Shown piece after piece: positions 51,267 through 58,901 of a stretch of DNA of 64,000 nucleotides. The notes beneath the pieces were generated by a model that did no database searches, was not told the DNA's origin, and saw only the letters and a program-made list of their open reading frames with translations. The stretch's first letter is position 1. Each line of letters opens with the position of its first letter. The DNA is taken from positions 1,895,582 through 1,959,581 of the forward strand of contig NZ_GL870929.1 in the NCBI RefSeq assembly GCF_000190695.1, written 5' to 3'. Position numbers and translations under genes: made by a program. The stretch comes from Kingella denitrificans ATCC 33394 (GTDB lineage Bacteria; Pseudomonadota; Gammaproteobacteria; Burkholderiales; Neisseriaceae).

Positions 51267-52037
51267 ATGGAATCAACAATCTGGCAACAAAAATGGGTGG
51301 TGGGCAACTGGAAAATGAACGGCCAGCTGCACGACAATAATGCATTGGTGCACAAACTGCGCAGCCTGCCTGCCGCCGAGCGCGTGTGCATCGGCATCAG
51401 CCCGCCCACCGTGTACCTGCTGCAAGCGCATAATGCCGTGCAGATTGTGTTGGACAACAAAATCCACGTCTGCGCCCAAGACGTCAGCCGTTTTGCCGAC
51501 AAAGGCGCGTATACCGGCGAAGTGTCCGCCGAAATGCTGAAAGATGTCGGCGTGGATATCGTGCTGATTGGCCACTCCGAACGCAGCCTGTATTTCAACG
51601 AAAAAAACGATGTGCAGCGCCAGAAAATCGAAAACGTGCTGCGCGTGGGACTGATTCCGCTGTTGTGTGTCGGCGAAAGTTTGAAAGAACGTGAAGACGG
51701 CCGCGAAAAAGAAGCTGTTGCGTATCAGTTGTCCGTCTTCAAAGGGCTGAAAACCCAAAATTTCGCTGTGGCCTACGAACCCGTGTGGGCCATCGGCACA
51801 GGCAAAGTCGCCACCAAAGAGCAAATTGCCGACATGCACCAATTTATTTATAACGAAATCTTGTCATTATGCGGTAATGATGCTAATATCCGCATCCTTT
51901 ACGGTGGCAGCGTGAACGACAAAAATGCTGCCGATATTTTTAGTGTGCCGCATGTTGACGGCGCATTAGTCGGCGGCGCATCGTTAAAATACGAATCCTT
52001 TACCGCTATTATCCACGCAGCCCAAGAAGCGCAGTAA
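51267..52037 (+). CDS. tpiA: Triosephosphate isomerase
   Basis: Glycolytic enzyme interconverting dihydroxyacetone phosphate and glyceraldehyde 3-phosphate. The ATG at 51267 (AAAGGACAA upstream) gives 256 residues. The catalytic residues are Lys16 (GNWKMNG), His103 (IGHSERS) and Glu171 (AYEPVWAIGTG), the last starting the mobile loop 6. The conserved ILYGGSVN phosphate loop is also present. It is followed by secG after 2 bp, the usual tpiA-secG pair. Confidence 0.98.
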   Translation: MESTIWQQKWVVGNWKMNGQLHDNNALVHKLRSLPAAERVCIGISPPTVYLLQAHNAVQIVLDNKIHVCAQDVSRFADKGAYTGEVSAEMLKDVGVDIVLIGHSERSLYFNEKNDVQRQKIENVLRVGLIPLLCVGESLKEREDGREKEAVAYQLSVFKGLKTQNFAVAYEPVWAIGTGKVATKEQIADMHQFIYNEILSLCGNDANIRILYGGSVNDKNAADIFSVPHVDGALVGGASLKYESFTAIIHAAQEAQ

Positions 52038-52039
52038 CT

Positions 52040-52414
52040 ATGGAAACCTTTAAAAACGTCATCTGGATTGTCAATATTTTCTCATCGCTGGGCATCATTA
52101 TATTGGTGTTGATGCAGCACGGGAAAGGTGCGGACACCGGCGCGAGTTTCGGTGGTTCGGGCAGTGCGCAGGGCGTTTTCGGTTCTGGCGGTAATGCCAA
52201 CTTCTTAAGCCGTATGACCAGTTTGTTTGCCGTGATTTTCTTTTCCTCCTGCCTGGCATTGGGTTATATCCATTCCAGAACTTATGGTAAAGGCGGCATG
52301 GATTTCAGCGATGTGAAGCAGTCTGCACCGCAAACCCAACCTGTGCAACATAGCGCACCGGCACCTGCCCAAATTCCCGCTCCGGCGGCAAACGGTGCCA
52401 GTGCCGCAAAATAG
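52040..52414 (+). CDS. secG: Preprotein translocase subunit SecG
   Basis: Small SecYEG subunit. The 124-residue protein has two membrane helices (about 8-26 and 57-75) with the conserved SecG loop GKGADTGASFGGSGSAQGVFGSGG between them. The C-terminal tail (about 85-124) is Pro/Ala/Gln-rich (QSAPQTQPVQHSAPAPAQIPAP), longer than in E. coli. The tRNA-Leu gene follows after 7 bp, suggesting a joint transcript processed at the tRNA. Confidence 0.95.
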   Translation: METFKNVIWIVNIFSSLGIIILVLMQHGKGADTGASFGGSGSAQGVFGSGGNANFLSRMTSLFAVIFFSSCLALGYIHSRTYGKGGMDFSDVKQSAPQTQPVQHSAPAPAQIPAPAANGASAAK

Positions 52415-52421
52415 TTTTTCA

Positions 52422-52507
52422 GCCGACATGGTGAAATTGGTAGACACGCCATCTTGAGGGGGTGGTGAGCCTGGCTCGTGCGAGTTCAAGTCTCGCTGTC
52501 GGCACCA
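52422..52507 (+). tRNA. tRNA-Leu(GAG)
   Basis: An 86-nt class II tRNA beginning GCCGACATGG and ending CTGTCGGCACCA, with encoded CCA. The anticodon loop TTGAGGG gives anticodon GAG (Leu). The acceptor arm pairs GCCGACA with TGTCGGC, a variable arm is visible, and the T loop is GAGTTCAAGTC. The 3' end is the attachment site of the element that follows: 52488-52510 is repeated at the far end of the island. Confidence 0.97.
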
Positions 52508-52510
52508 AAT
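52488..52510 (+). repeat. attL, left attachment repeat
   Basis: The 23-bp AAGTCTCGCTGTCGGCACCAAAT, part of the T arm, acceptor and CCA of tRNA-Leu plus three bases. The right copy at 58957-58978 lacks one G. Confidence 0.85.
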
Positions 52511-52514
52511 TAAC

Positions 52515-52545
52515 AAAAACCGCCTAAATTTTAGGCGGTTTTTTT
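52515..52545 (+). terminator. Terminator behind tRNA-Leu, carried by the element
   Basis: AAAACCGCCTAAA pairs with TTTAGGCGGTTTT and a T-run follows. It lies 8 bp after the tRNA CCA. A similar terminator lies at 58982-59014 beyond attR, so the element appears to replace the terminator it displaced. Confidence 0.88.
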
Positions 52546-52680
52546 ACGTGAACTACCATAAACCACAATAAACCAAATCCCCATGAATAAAGGCTTTCAG
52601 ACGTATCAGCCTACTCTTTTTTCATGAGTATCAAATAAACTGCAATGAACATAGATGAACGTGAATTAACCTCAAAATTA

Positions 52681-52700
52681 CGGTACTTTTTACGGTATCT
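52681..52700 (+). repeat. Integrase arm-like repeat, left
   Basis: CGGTACTTTTTACGGTATCT, repeated exactly at 58882-58901 near the other end of the element. A partial inverted copy (AAAAAGTACCGTAAA) is at 52713-52727. These are probably arm-type sites of the integrase. CCATAAACCA at about 52556 is also shared with about 58812. Confidence 0.75.
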
Positions 52701-52751
52701 CGAAAAGCACTCCAAAAAGTACCGTAAAATACAGTCTAACTAATTGAAAAT

Positions 52752-53978
52752 ATGAAACTAAATGACCAGAAAATTAAGAAAGCCAAACCCCAAGAAAAGC
52801 CATATAAACTAACTGACGGTAAAGGCTTGTATTTACTCATTAAGCCCAATGGCGGCAAATACTGGCGGTTGGATTATGCGATTGATGGCAAGCGGCAAAC
52901 CTTGTCTATCGGAACATATCCCGCTATCACACTTGCACGGGCGAGAGAAATCGCAACTCATGCGCGGCAACAAAAAGCAAACGGCATAGACCCCGGCCAA
53001 GCTAAGAAACAAGCCAAAATCGAGCGCAAAACAGCCCGATTGAATAATTTTCACGCAATAGCCATGCAATGGCACACGGCGAATTTACACCGTTGGAAAA
53101 CCCATAACGCAACACGGATAGCGAAACAGCTTGAAAATGACGTATTCCCCTATCTTGGTGATAAGCAACTCAACGAAATTAGCGTAGCCGATGTAAAGGC
53201 TACTTTATCGTGGATTGTGGAGCGTAAAGCCGCAGCCACTGCCGAAAAAGTCCGCCAATGGATAGCCGCCATTTATGCTTATGCCGCCATTTTAGAGCTG
53301 ACTGACCGTAACCCGGCAGCCGTATTACGCGGAACATTAGTCAAACCGCAGACCCGGCATTTACCAGCCTTGCCGGAAACGGAGCTGACCGAATTTTATT
53401 TCAGGCTACTGACTGCCAATATTACCCAGCAAAACAGGATAGCTATGCTGTTATTGATTTTAACGTTTGCACGAAGCACCGAATTTAGGGGCGGCAAATG
53501 GGAAGAAATCGATTTTCAGGCTGCCACTTGGACAATTCCGGCCGGCCGCATGAAACACGAAAAGACAAAACCCAAACCCCCGCACATCATACCGCTTTCA
53601 GATTGGGCAATAGAGCTGCTAACCGAGCTTTACGCGCTAACAGGACACACACCCTATCTGTTTCCAAGCAGAACCGCGCAAACGGGCGTAATCAGCGAAG
53701 TAACGCTAAACACGATTATCAAGCGGCTAGGGTATGGCGGCATAGCCACGCCGCACGGTTTCCGCAGCCTTGCCAGCAGCATTTTGAACGAGCAGGGGTT
53801 TAACCCCGACGCGATAGAGCGGCAACTTGCCCACATTCCCAGCGACAAAGTGCGTGCCGCCTATAACCGCGCGGAATACATGGCAGAGCGTACCAAGTTT
53901 ATGCAATGGTATTCAGACCATGTGAAGGCGTATTTCAACAAAGCATTAAAAGATATTTCAAACAGCCTGAAATCCTGA
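52752..53978 (+). CDS. int: Tyrosine integrase, DUF4102/P4 type
   Basis: Site-specific integrase of the element. The 408-residue protein has the N-terminal arm-binding DUF4102 domain (about 1-85, KLTDGKGLYLLIKPNGGKYWRLDYAIDGKRQTLSIGTYPAITLARAR), a SAM-like core-binding region (about 100-190) and the catalytic domain: Arg in RSTEFRGGKWEEID, a Lys in the beta-hairpin loop, His-x-x-Arg in PHGFRSLAS, His in LAHIPSD and the nucleophile Tyr in AAYNRAEY. It reads away from the tRNA. The family commonly uses tRNA 3' ends, which agrees with its place beside tRNA-Leu. Confidence 0.96.
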   Translation: MKLNDQKIKKAKPQEKPYKLTDGKGLYLLIKPNGGKYWRLDYAIDGKRQTLSIGTYPAITLARAREIATHARQQKANGIDPGQAKKQAKIERKTARLNNFHAIAMQWHTANLHRWKTHNATRIAKQLENDVFPYLGDKQLNEISVADVKATLSWIVERKAAATAEKVRQWIAAIYAYAAILELTDRNPAAVLRGTLVKPQTRHLPALPETELTEFYFRLLTANITQQNRIAMLLLILTFARSTEFRGGKWEEIDFQAATWTIPAGRMKHEKTKPKPPHIIPLSDWAIELLTELYALTGHTPYLFPSRTAQTGVISEVTLNTIIKRLGYGGIATPHGFRSLASSILNEQGFNPDAIERQLAHIPSDKVRAAYNRAEYMAERTKFMQWYSDHVKAYFNKALKDISNSLKS

Positions 53979-54047
53979 AACAGAAAACACAAAAAAGCCA
54001 CGAATCCAAGACAGAGAATCCCCACCCCGGTTCAGGCTTTTTAGTAC

Positions 54048-54163
54048 GTTGCGAAACCCCGCAGTCGCGTGACGAAACCGTTACGAAACCGCGTTATGAA
54101 ATCTGTAATATTCCTTTTAAATCAATATAATTTAGGTTTTAAAACGAGTTTGTAACAGATTTC
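54048..54163. repeat. GAAACC repeat cluster and inverted repeat behind int
   Basis: Between int and the convergent small gene lie repeated units: GTTGCGAAACC, GTGACGAAACC, GTTACGAAACC and a weaker GTTATGAAATC, from about 54048 to 54102. GAAATCTGT at 54098-54106 is inverted as ACAGATTTC at 54155-54163. No T-run follows. This could be a protein-binding cluster or transfer site; the function is unknown. Confidence 0.45.
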
Positions 54164-54177
54164 GCCATTCCAAATAT

Positions 54178-54531
54178 TCAAATCAAATCATGCCAGTCTT
54201 CCTTCTTGGCTTCTTCCCAGTTAAAGGGCTTTGTCCCTGTAGCCGTTTCAGGCTGTGTCGGAACACTGTCTACCGACCCAGTTTTCGACAGATCTTCGGG
54301 TTGAACTGTCCTAGCCCCCGATTTTCCCAAAGAGTTTTCGCGATGTTTGGCCAAAAAACGTGTTAATGTTGCCGTGCCGGCTTTCACATTTTTCTTTTCC
54401 AGCAAAAAGCGTAACACATCACTGTTGCTGTACCCATGCTGTTTTAAGGTCAAAATATCGGCTTTATACCTATCCAATTTGGATTTTCCTGTCGGACGTA
54501 TCGCTTGCATAAAATCATCAATATCGCTCAT
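54178..54531 (-). CDS. Small element-encoded protein, possible DNA-binding accessory factor
   Basis: A 117-residue protein. The first half (KSKLDRYKADILTLKQHGYSNSDVLRFLLEKKNVKAGTATLTRFLAKHREN) has the spacing of a helix-turn-helix, with GYSNSDVLRFLLE and TATLTRFLA resembling the short DNA-binding domain seen in TraK-like plasmid accessory proteins. The second half is disordered-looking, Ser/Thr/Pro-rich, ending in an acidic EAKKEDWHDLI. It is the only minus-strand gene of the element, and an array of AT-rich repeats lies just before it, so it may bind those repeats as a repressor or replication/partition factor. Not recognised as a known family. Confidence 0.65.
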   Translation of the reverse strand: MSDIDDFMQAIRPTGKSKLDRYKADILTLKQHGYSNSDVLRFLLEKKNVKAGTATLTRFLAKHRENSLGKSGARTVQPEDLSKTGSVDSVPTQPETATGTKPFNWEEAKKEDWHDLI

Positions 54532-54592
54532 ATTTAATCCAATTCAATCAAAAATGCAATCATAATATCTCATTTCAACTATTAAATTATCA

Positions 54593-54736
54593 ATCATAAT
54601 AAATCAAAATTATGTTAATATCAATCAAAATAAATCAAATACCATCAGAATAAATCTATTCAATAGTAAATATAATCAAAAGAAATCTATTTTAGCATCA
54701 TTAAACAACCAAATTTAAAATCAATATAAATCAAAA
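54593..54736. repeat. Array of five ATCAAAATAAATCAAAT-type repeats
   Basis: Consensus ATCA-N-AATAAATCWAWT at 54593, 54624, 54644, 54675 and 54720, about 17 bp each. Spacings of 31, 20 and 31 bp are close to two or three helical turns; the last is 45. The array lies in the AT-rich 455-bp gap between the minus-strand small gene and the AlpA-like gene. It may be an operator, centromere-like site or part of an origin. The rest of the gap (54740-54986) is AT-rich with no gene seen. Confidence 0.7.
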
Positions 54737-54986
54737 AACATCACTTATAATCAATATCTCAATCATGAGCACGAAACTTTCCACATCCCGTGAACCTTTC
54801 CTTTCAAAAAAACAAATTTTCCAAAGTAGAACTATTTTTCAAGCTAGATGCAGGATAGGCACGTGGTGGCAAAAACACCGCTAAAAATGTTCTTACGAAA
54901 ATTTACACATGAAAAAATGGTTAATTGCTTGATTTATAAAATGTATTCATACTATGCTTGTATTATGCAAACAACAGGAATGAACG

Positions 54987-55202
54987 ATGATGAACCAAGT
55001 GAAATTAATTAGAGCAAAAGAGTTAGCGGAATTGTTGAGCGTATCCGATACGATTATTTGGAACTGGGTTAATCCGAACAATCGCCGCTACCGCCCCAAT
55101 TTTCCCAAGCCGATAAAAATTAGCCCCAACGTAACCGCGTGGCGGGAAAATGAAATCATCGCTTATTTAGACCAGTTAGCTGCCAACCGCAGCACCAAAT
55201 AG
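54987..55202 (+). CDS. alpA: AlpA-family excisionase/regulator
   Basis: A 71-residue winged helix-turn-helix protein of the AlpA/MerR-like family. The sequence LIRAKELAELLSVSDTIIWNWVN ... RYRPNFPKPIKISPNVTAWRENEIIAYLDQL shows the family pattern: KELAELL helix, S-x-x-T-I-x-x-W recognition helix, FPKP, and W-R-x-x-E-I. AlpA proteins activate integrase genes or assist excision in P4-like elements. The second Met at 54990 could be the start. It is the first gene of a five-gene plus-strand block. Confidence 0.9.
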   Translation: MMNQVKLIRAKELAELLSVSDTIIWNWVNPNNRRYRPNFPKPIKISPNVTAWRENEIIAYLDQLAANRSTK

Positions 55203-55213
55203 GAGAACAAACC

Positions 55214-55837
55214 ATGCCCCGCGTTAAAAAGAAATCAAAAAAAATAAACGTTTATCTTAATCATTCGGAACGTTTAAGTATTTATGGATTAAATGAAAGT
55301 CAAATCAATGAATTAAAACAGGTTGCGCTGGAAAGGTACGGGAAAGCGAGTATTTCGTTATTGGTGCGTGAATCGTTCAAACAAGAAATAGCGAAACAGC
55401 AAAATGTCCCTGATACGGCTGCATACGAGCCGAACAGCCCCAAGGGGCGACCCAAAAAGCGGTTGGTTATTCGATTACCAGCCAAATTGGATGCTTATCT
55501 TGTTCATCAAGCTACCTTGCGCAATGAGAGTTTTAACGGAATAGTGAATTACATGCTCGCAGAATATATGAAGAAAAATCCTGTATTGAGTAATGATGAA
55601 GTAGAAGCCGTGTACGAATCGATTCCCCGGCTACGAGTTTTAGGGGAGTATCTTAATGAAATTGCACGCAAACTGAATGCTGGTGAGTCTGTCTCCCTAT
55701 CTACCGCTTTTATTAAAGAAATCAATCAACAGGTTTTTGAACATGTGGATGTTGTCAATAACATGCTGCTCAAAAAAAGGCAAAGATTTCAAAAATTTCT
55801 TGAATCACTTGACAACCCTCCCGGCAAAGGACAATAA
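55214..55837 (+). CDS. mobC: MobC-like relaxosome accessory protein
   Basis: A 207-residue basic DNA-binding protein. The C-terminal half carries the MobC signature, LRVLGEYLNEIARKLNAG at about 140-157, followed by a helix (EHVDVVNNMLLKKRQRF). The middle part (KKRLVIRLPAKLDAYLVHQATLRNESFNGIVNYMLAEYM) looks like a ribbon-helix-helix domain, and the N-terminus is strongly basic (MPRVKKKSKK). MobC proteins help relaxases open the plasmid nick site. No relaxase gene follows, which is unusual; it might serve a relaxase encoded elsewhere. RBS AGGAG precedes the ATG. Confidence 0.85.
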   Translation: MPRVKKKSKKINVYLNHSERLSIYGLNESQINELKQVALERYGKASISLLVRESFKQEIAKQQNVPDTAAYEPNSPKGRPKKRLVIRLPAKLDAYLVHQATLRNESFNGIVNYMLAEYMKKNPVLSNDEVEAVYESIPRLRVLGEYLNEIARKLNAGESVSLSTAFIKEINQQVFEHVDVVNNMLLKKRQRFQKFLESLDNPPGKGQ

Positions 55838-56095
55838 TCGAGCCGTTGCGTTCAATAGCGCAACCAGCCGTGAGAAGCTGAATGCACAGGCAAATAGCCG
55901 CCAAAAGCAATCAATTGAATTGCCAAGCGGTTTTTTATTTGCATTCCCCTTGTATTGCCTTTTCATGGTAGGCAGGGGCAAAGCGGGCGCATGCCCACTG
56001 GTTCTGTGTGCCAGTTTCTCACTCTTTGCCCTTTGTCTGCCGCCCACCGTGTGAGAACGGAAAGCGGCGTTTTAAACACAGAAAAGGTATTCAAT
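55838..56095. other. Intergenic region that may hold an origin of transfer
   Basis: No credible gene is seen in these 258 bp. They contain GGGCGCATGCCC (a 12-bp palindrome at about 55983-55996) and the C-rich stretch GCCAGTTTCTCACTC. Regions beside mobC often carry oriT, so this is a candidate site; the sequence evidence for a nick site is weak. Confidence 0.3.
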
Positions 56096-56389
56096 ATGAA
56101 TTCTTCTACTCAATCCGTAGTTATTACCCCTATTTTTCAAGATATTGACGATATTCCCGAATATGTCAGCGTAAATGGCGAAATATATTTTCTTCTTCAT
56201 GAAGAGGGCTTTAACGATTTGCAGCGCATTTTTCGGATGTTGCAATTGGTTATTTTTGCTTTGTCTCAAAAATCCATTGTAGAAATCAATGCAGAAGATG
56301 TGCAGGCTGCATTGGAATATCCGTTTTTCAATTTGCAAGCCATTATTGGTGAAATCAACTCGTTCAAATTTCATCCATTAAACTCATAA
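56096..56389 (+). CDS. Hypothetical element protein
   Basis: A 97-residue acidic protein from the ATG at 56096 (AAAAGGTATT before it); a longer reading runs into the noncoding stretch upstream. There is no signal peptide. Helical segments (NDLQRIFRMLQLVIFALSQKS, then EDVQAALEYPFFNLQAIIGEIN) suggest a small alpha-helical dimer. VQAALEY is encoded by the only DUS 10-mer in the element. The family is unknown. Confidence 0.6.
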   Translation: MNSSTQSVVITPIFQDIDDIPEYVSVNGEIYFLLHEEGFNDLQRIFRMLQLVIFALSQKSIVEINAEDVQAALEYPFFNLQAIIGEINSFKFHPLNS

Positions 56390-56482
56390 TTTCAGGCAAC
56401 AGCGCATTTGCCGGCCTGAGAATGCCCCTAAACGCGATTTTTAGGCGCGGCAATGCGTTTGCCTATCCAAAGGAAAAACGCG
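56390..56482. other. Short intergenic hairpin region
   Basis: The 93-bp gap contains CCTAAACGCGATTTTTAGG at about 56427-56445, a small inverted repeat, and a repeated GCGCNNTTTGCC-like stretch. No gene is seen. Confidence 0.35.
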
Positions 56483-56710
56483 ATGAAAACGCAAAATAGA
56501 CGCCCTAGCGCAGATTTATTTCGATTCTCCCAGTCAAATATTCAAAAAACAGAGCTGAACGTCAATATTCAGGATACCTTGAATGAGATTTCATTGAGCC
56601 GCCTTCTTCGGCTTGCTGAAAAAGGACTTCAAGGACAACCCACGCTTCAAGAAATGCAAGCGGTTATCCTACTTGCCAATTTATTTGAATCCTTGGGAAA
56701 ATCATCATGA
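56483..56710 (+). CDS. Hypothetical element protein overlapping the helicase start
   Basis: A 75-residue protein. The N-terminus is basic and polar (MKTQNRRPSADLFRFSQSNIQKT), and the C-terminal half is an amphipathic helix pair (LLRLAEKGLQGQPTLQEMQAVILLANLFESLGK). The stop codon overlaps the ATG of the helicase gene (ATGA), so it is probably translated with it and may be a helicase partner or loader. This is inference from position. No family recognised. Confidence 0.6.
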   Translation: MKTQNRRPSADLFRFSQSNIQKTELNVNIQDTLNEISLSRLLRLAEKGLQGQPTLQEMQAVILLANLFESLGKSS

Positions 56711-58401
56711 AAAACAAGCCTGAATTTGAAGAAGCGGTATTGCAGCCGCGCTATGAGTGCGACCATTCGGGCGTGTATTTTGTGGACGTGGTAACGGATA
56801 AAGACGGTTCAACCAGTGAAAAAACCCCTTTGCGTTTGGCCGATTGCATTGAGTTAATTGGCCGCGGCCGCGACCAAGACGGCAATCATTACCGCGTGAT
56901 TGAATGGCGCGACTGCCTGACCACGCAAACAAAAACCGCCGCGCTGCCAATGGGTGAAATCGGCGCGAACTGGCAAGGCTTGTTAAAACACGGCTTAACC
57001 GTGCATTCAGGGCGGCGCAAGCGTGAATTATTGGCAGACTATTTGCAAACGTACGGATTGCATACACCGTACACCATTACGGGGAAATGCGGTTGGCAAG
57101 GCAGCGCGTATGTGTTGCCTAATGGCGAAATCATCGGCAAAACCAAAGAGCGCATTATCTACAACGGCGATACGAGCCAAGCGGCCGCCTACACCGTTTC
57201 AGGTAGCTTGAAGGAATGGCAAGACGAAATCGCGCGTTATGCGGCCGGTAACAGCCGTTTGTTGCTGGCACTAGGGACGGCATTGGCCGCACCCCTGTTG
57301 GCCATCACAGGCGAGCAAAACGGCGGTTTTCACATCTACGGCGACAGTTCGGACGGCAAAACGACCGCCGCGCTGGTGGCATTGTCGGTTTTCGGTAATC
57401 CGCAAGCCCTAAAAATGACTTGGCGCGGCACAGATTTAGGCTTTTCAAATGCTGCCTTATCACGAAATGACGGCTTGCTGGTATTGGACGAAATCGGCGA
57501 AGCGTACCCGAAAACGATTAGCAAAACCGCGTACAGCGTGATTAACGGCAAAAGCAAAATTCAAGGCGCAAAAGACGGCGGCAACCGAGCCGCACAAGAA
57601 TGGCGCATTCTGCTGTTTTCGACCGGCGAATACAGCATGAATGCCTACATGAACCAGACAGGCGAAAAATGGGAAGCAGGGCAGGCGGTACGGCTGCCGA
57701 GCATTCCGGCCGCCACGCAATACGGTATTTATGAAAACTTGCACGGCTTCGCAGACGGTGCAGGCCTATCCGAACATTTACAGGCGGCCGCCCAAGCGCA
57801 ACATGGCGCCGCAGGGCGCGAATGGGTTACCCATCTAGCCCAAATGCACAAGGACACCCTACAGGCAGCTTTAAACGCGTTTATGGCGGCTTTGCCTACT
57901 CTGGACGGACAAGCGCGAAGAGTGGCGAAACGGTTTGCCCTGGTTGCGGCAGCATTGGAATTGGCAAACGGCATTACAGGTTTACCGAGCGGCGTAGGTA
58001 TGGCAGGCGTGAAACAATGCTTTGATGATTGGATCGCGCTGAATGGCACAGGAAAACAGGAAGACCGCCAAATCATCAAACAAGCGGTAGCCTTTATGCA
58101 GTTGTATTCAGGCAGTGCACGTTTTGCCGACTGGGAAAGCGAATACACGAGCCGAGAACACGCAGGCTATCGCAAAACTTCGCAGATAGAGCCGACAGAA
58201 TACTGGATTATTCCGAATGTGTTTGAAGATGAAATTTTGCAAGGCAAAGACCCACGCAAAGGCTGCATAGTGTTGTATGAAATTGGCTGGCTGAAAAAAA
58301 GCCCAAGTGAAACGCGTTGGAGGATTAAGCGATTCAACAAAGGGCGGTTTTATGTATTGGTTGGCGAAATGCCCCCCGAAATTCCCGATGATTTAGACTA
58401 A
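56707..58401 (+). CDS. DUF927/Cch-like replicative helicase
   Basis: A 564-residue AAA+ protein of the DUF927 superfamily. Walker A is GDSSDGKT at 212-219, Walker B LLVLDEIGE at 257-265, and the upstream block GKCGWQGSAYVLPNGEIIG near 127-145 is the family's N-terminal mark. DUF927 proteins act as MCM-like hexameric helicases in staphylococcal cassette and phage-satellite replication, including Cch and SaPI Rep-type proteins. The C-terminal 150 residues would recognise an origin, in keeping with the iteron cluster just behind the gene. The final DDLD is acidic. The gene ends in a strong hairpin. Confidence 0.88.
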   Translation: MKNKPEFEEAVLQPRYECDHSGVYFVDVVTDKDGSTSEKTPLRLADCIELIGRGRDQDGNHYRVIEWRDCLTTQTKTAALPMGEIGANWQGLLKHGLTVHSGRRKRELLADYLQTYGLHTPYTITGKCGWQGSAYVLPNGEIIGKTKERIIYNGDTSQAAAYTVSGSLKEWQDEIARYAAGNSRLLLALGTALAAPLLAITGEQNGGFHIYGDSSDGKTTAALVALSVFGNPQALKMTWRGTDLGFSNAALSRNDGLLVLDEIGEAYPKTISKTAYSVINGKSKIQGAKDGGNRAAQEWRILLFSTGEYSMNAYMNQTGEKWEAGQAVRLPSIPAATQYGIYENLHGFADGAGLSEHLQAAAQAQHGAAGREWVTHLAQMHKDTLQAALNAFMAALPTLDGQARRVAKRFALVAAALELANGITGLPSGVGMAGVKQCFDDWIALNGTGKQEDRQIIKQAVAFMQLYSGSARFADWESEYTSREHAGYRKTSQIEPTEYWIIPNVFEDEILQGKDPRKGCIVLYEIGWLKKSPSETRWRIKRFNKGRFYVLVGEMPPEIPDDLD

Positions 58402-58403
58402 TC

Positions 58404-58443
58404 AAAAAAAGGCATAACTATTCATATAGTTATGCCTTTTTTT
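58404..58443 (+). terminator. Terminator after the DUF927 helicase
   Basis: AAAAAAAGGCATAACTA pairs with TAGTTATGCCTTTTTTT. A symmetric, strong terminator active in both directions, isolating the origin region. Confidence 0.9.
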
Positions 58444-58520
58444 GTGAAAGTGCGGTTTAGGGATGTTTATGGTTGTTTATCAAGAAAAAAAAGTTACCCT
58501 GCAAAAAAATTTTCATTTTG

Positions 58521-58757
58521 ACTGGGTATGTGGGTATTAACATTTTATCTTTATGAAAGAAAAGGGAAATCATTCATATCCGTACTGGGTATAAACTGGG
58601 TATGGACTGGGTATGAGTGGGTATATATTTATATTCAATAAGTTATATCGTAAATAAAATAGGCAAAAATTATCTATACCCATTAACAAAAATTTACAGG
58701 GAATGATTTATTTTAATTAAAACAAATAATTAACCTATTCATACCCAAATACCCAGT
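58521..58757. repeat. ACTGGGTATG iteron cluster, putative origin of replication
   Basis: Direct copies begin at 58521, 58531 (shortened), 58584, 58595, 58606 and 58616, the last four spaced 11, 11 and 10 bp. Inverted copies occur at 58675-58682 (TATACCCA) and 58741-58757 (ATACCCAAATACCCAGT). An AT-rich stretch of about 50 bp lies between the direct and inverted groups. This is the layout of satellite origins, with iterons bracketing an AT-rich melting region next to the helicase gene. The remaining sequence to 58956 is AT-rich without a gene. Confidence 0.8.
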
Positions 58758-58881
58758 AAAAAACAGTTTTTCTGCTTATATATACACTAGAATTTATTTT
58801 TTTGATAAACTGCCATAAACCAACAGAGCGGATAATTTGAGCTGTTTTTCATCAGAAAAAGAAGGATGCATATTTAAAATG

Positions 58882-58901
58882 CGGTACTTTTTACGGTATC
58901 T
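58882..58901 (+). repeat. Integrase arm-like repeat, right
   Basis: CGGTACTTTTTACGGTATCT, identical to 52681-52700. CCATAAACCA at about 58812 is also shared with the left end. Confidence 0.75.

Noticed and set aside
55990..56045. Match of CCAGTTTCTC to the RSF1010-type oriT
   Set aside because: Only ten bases agree and the nick-site half does not; kept only as a weak hint in the intergenic entry.
55677..56054. Plus-strand reading of 125 codons overlapping the end of mobC
   Set aside because: It starts inside mobC in another frame, and its Pro/Cys-rich sequence looks noncoding.
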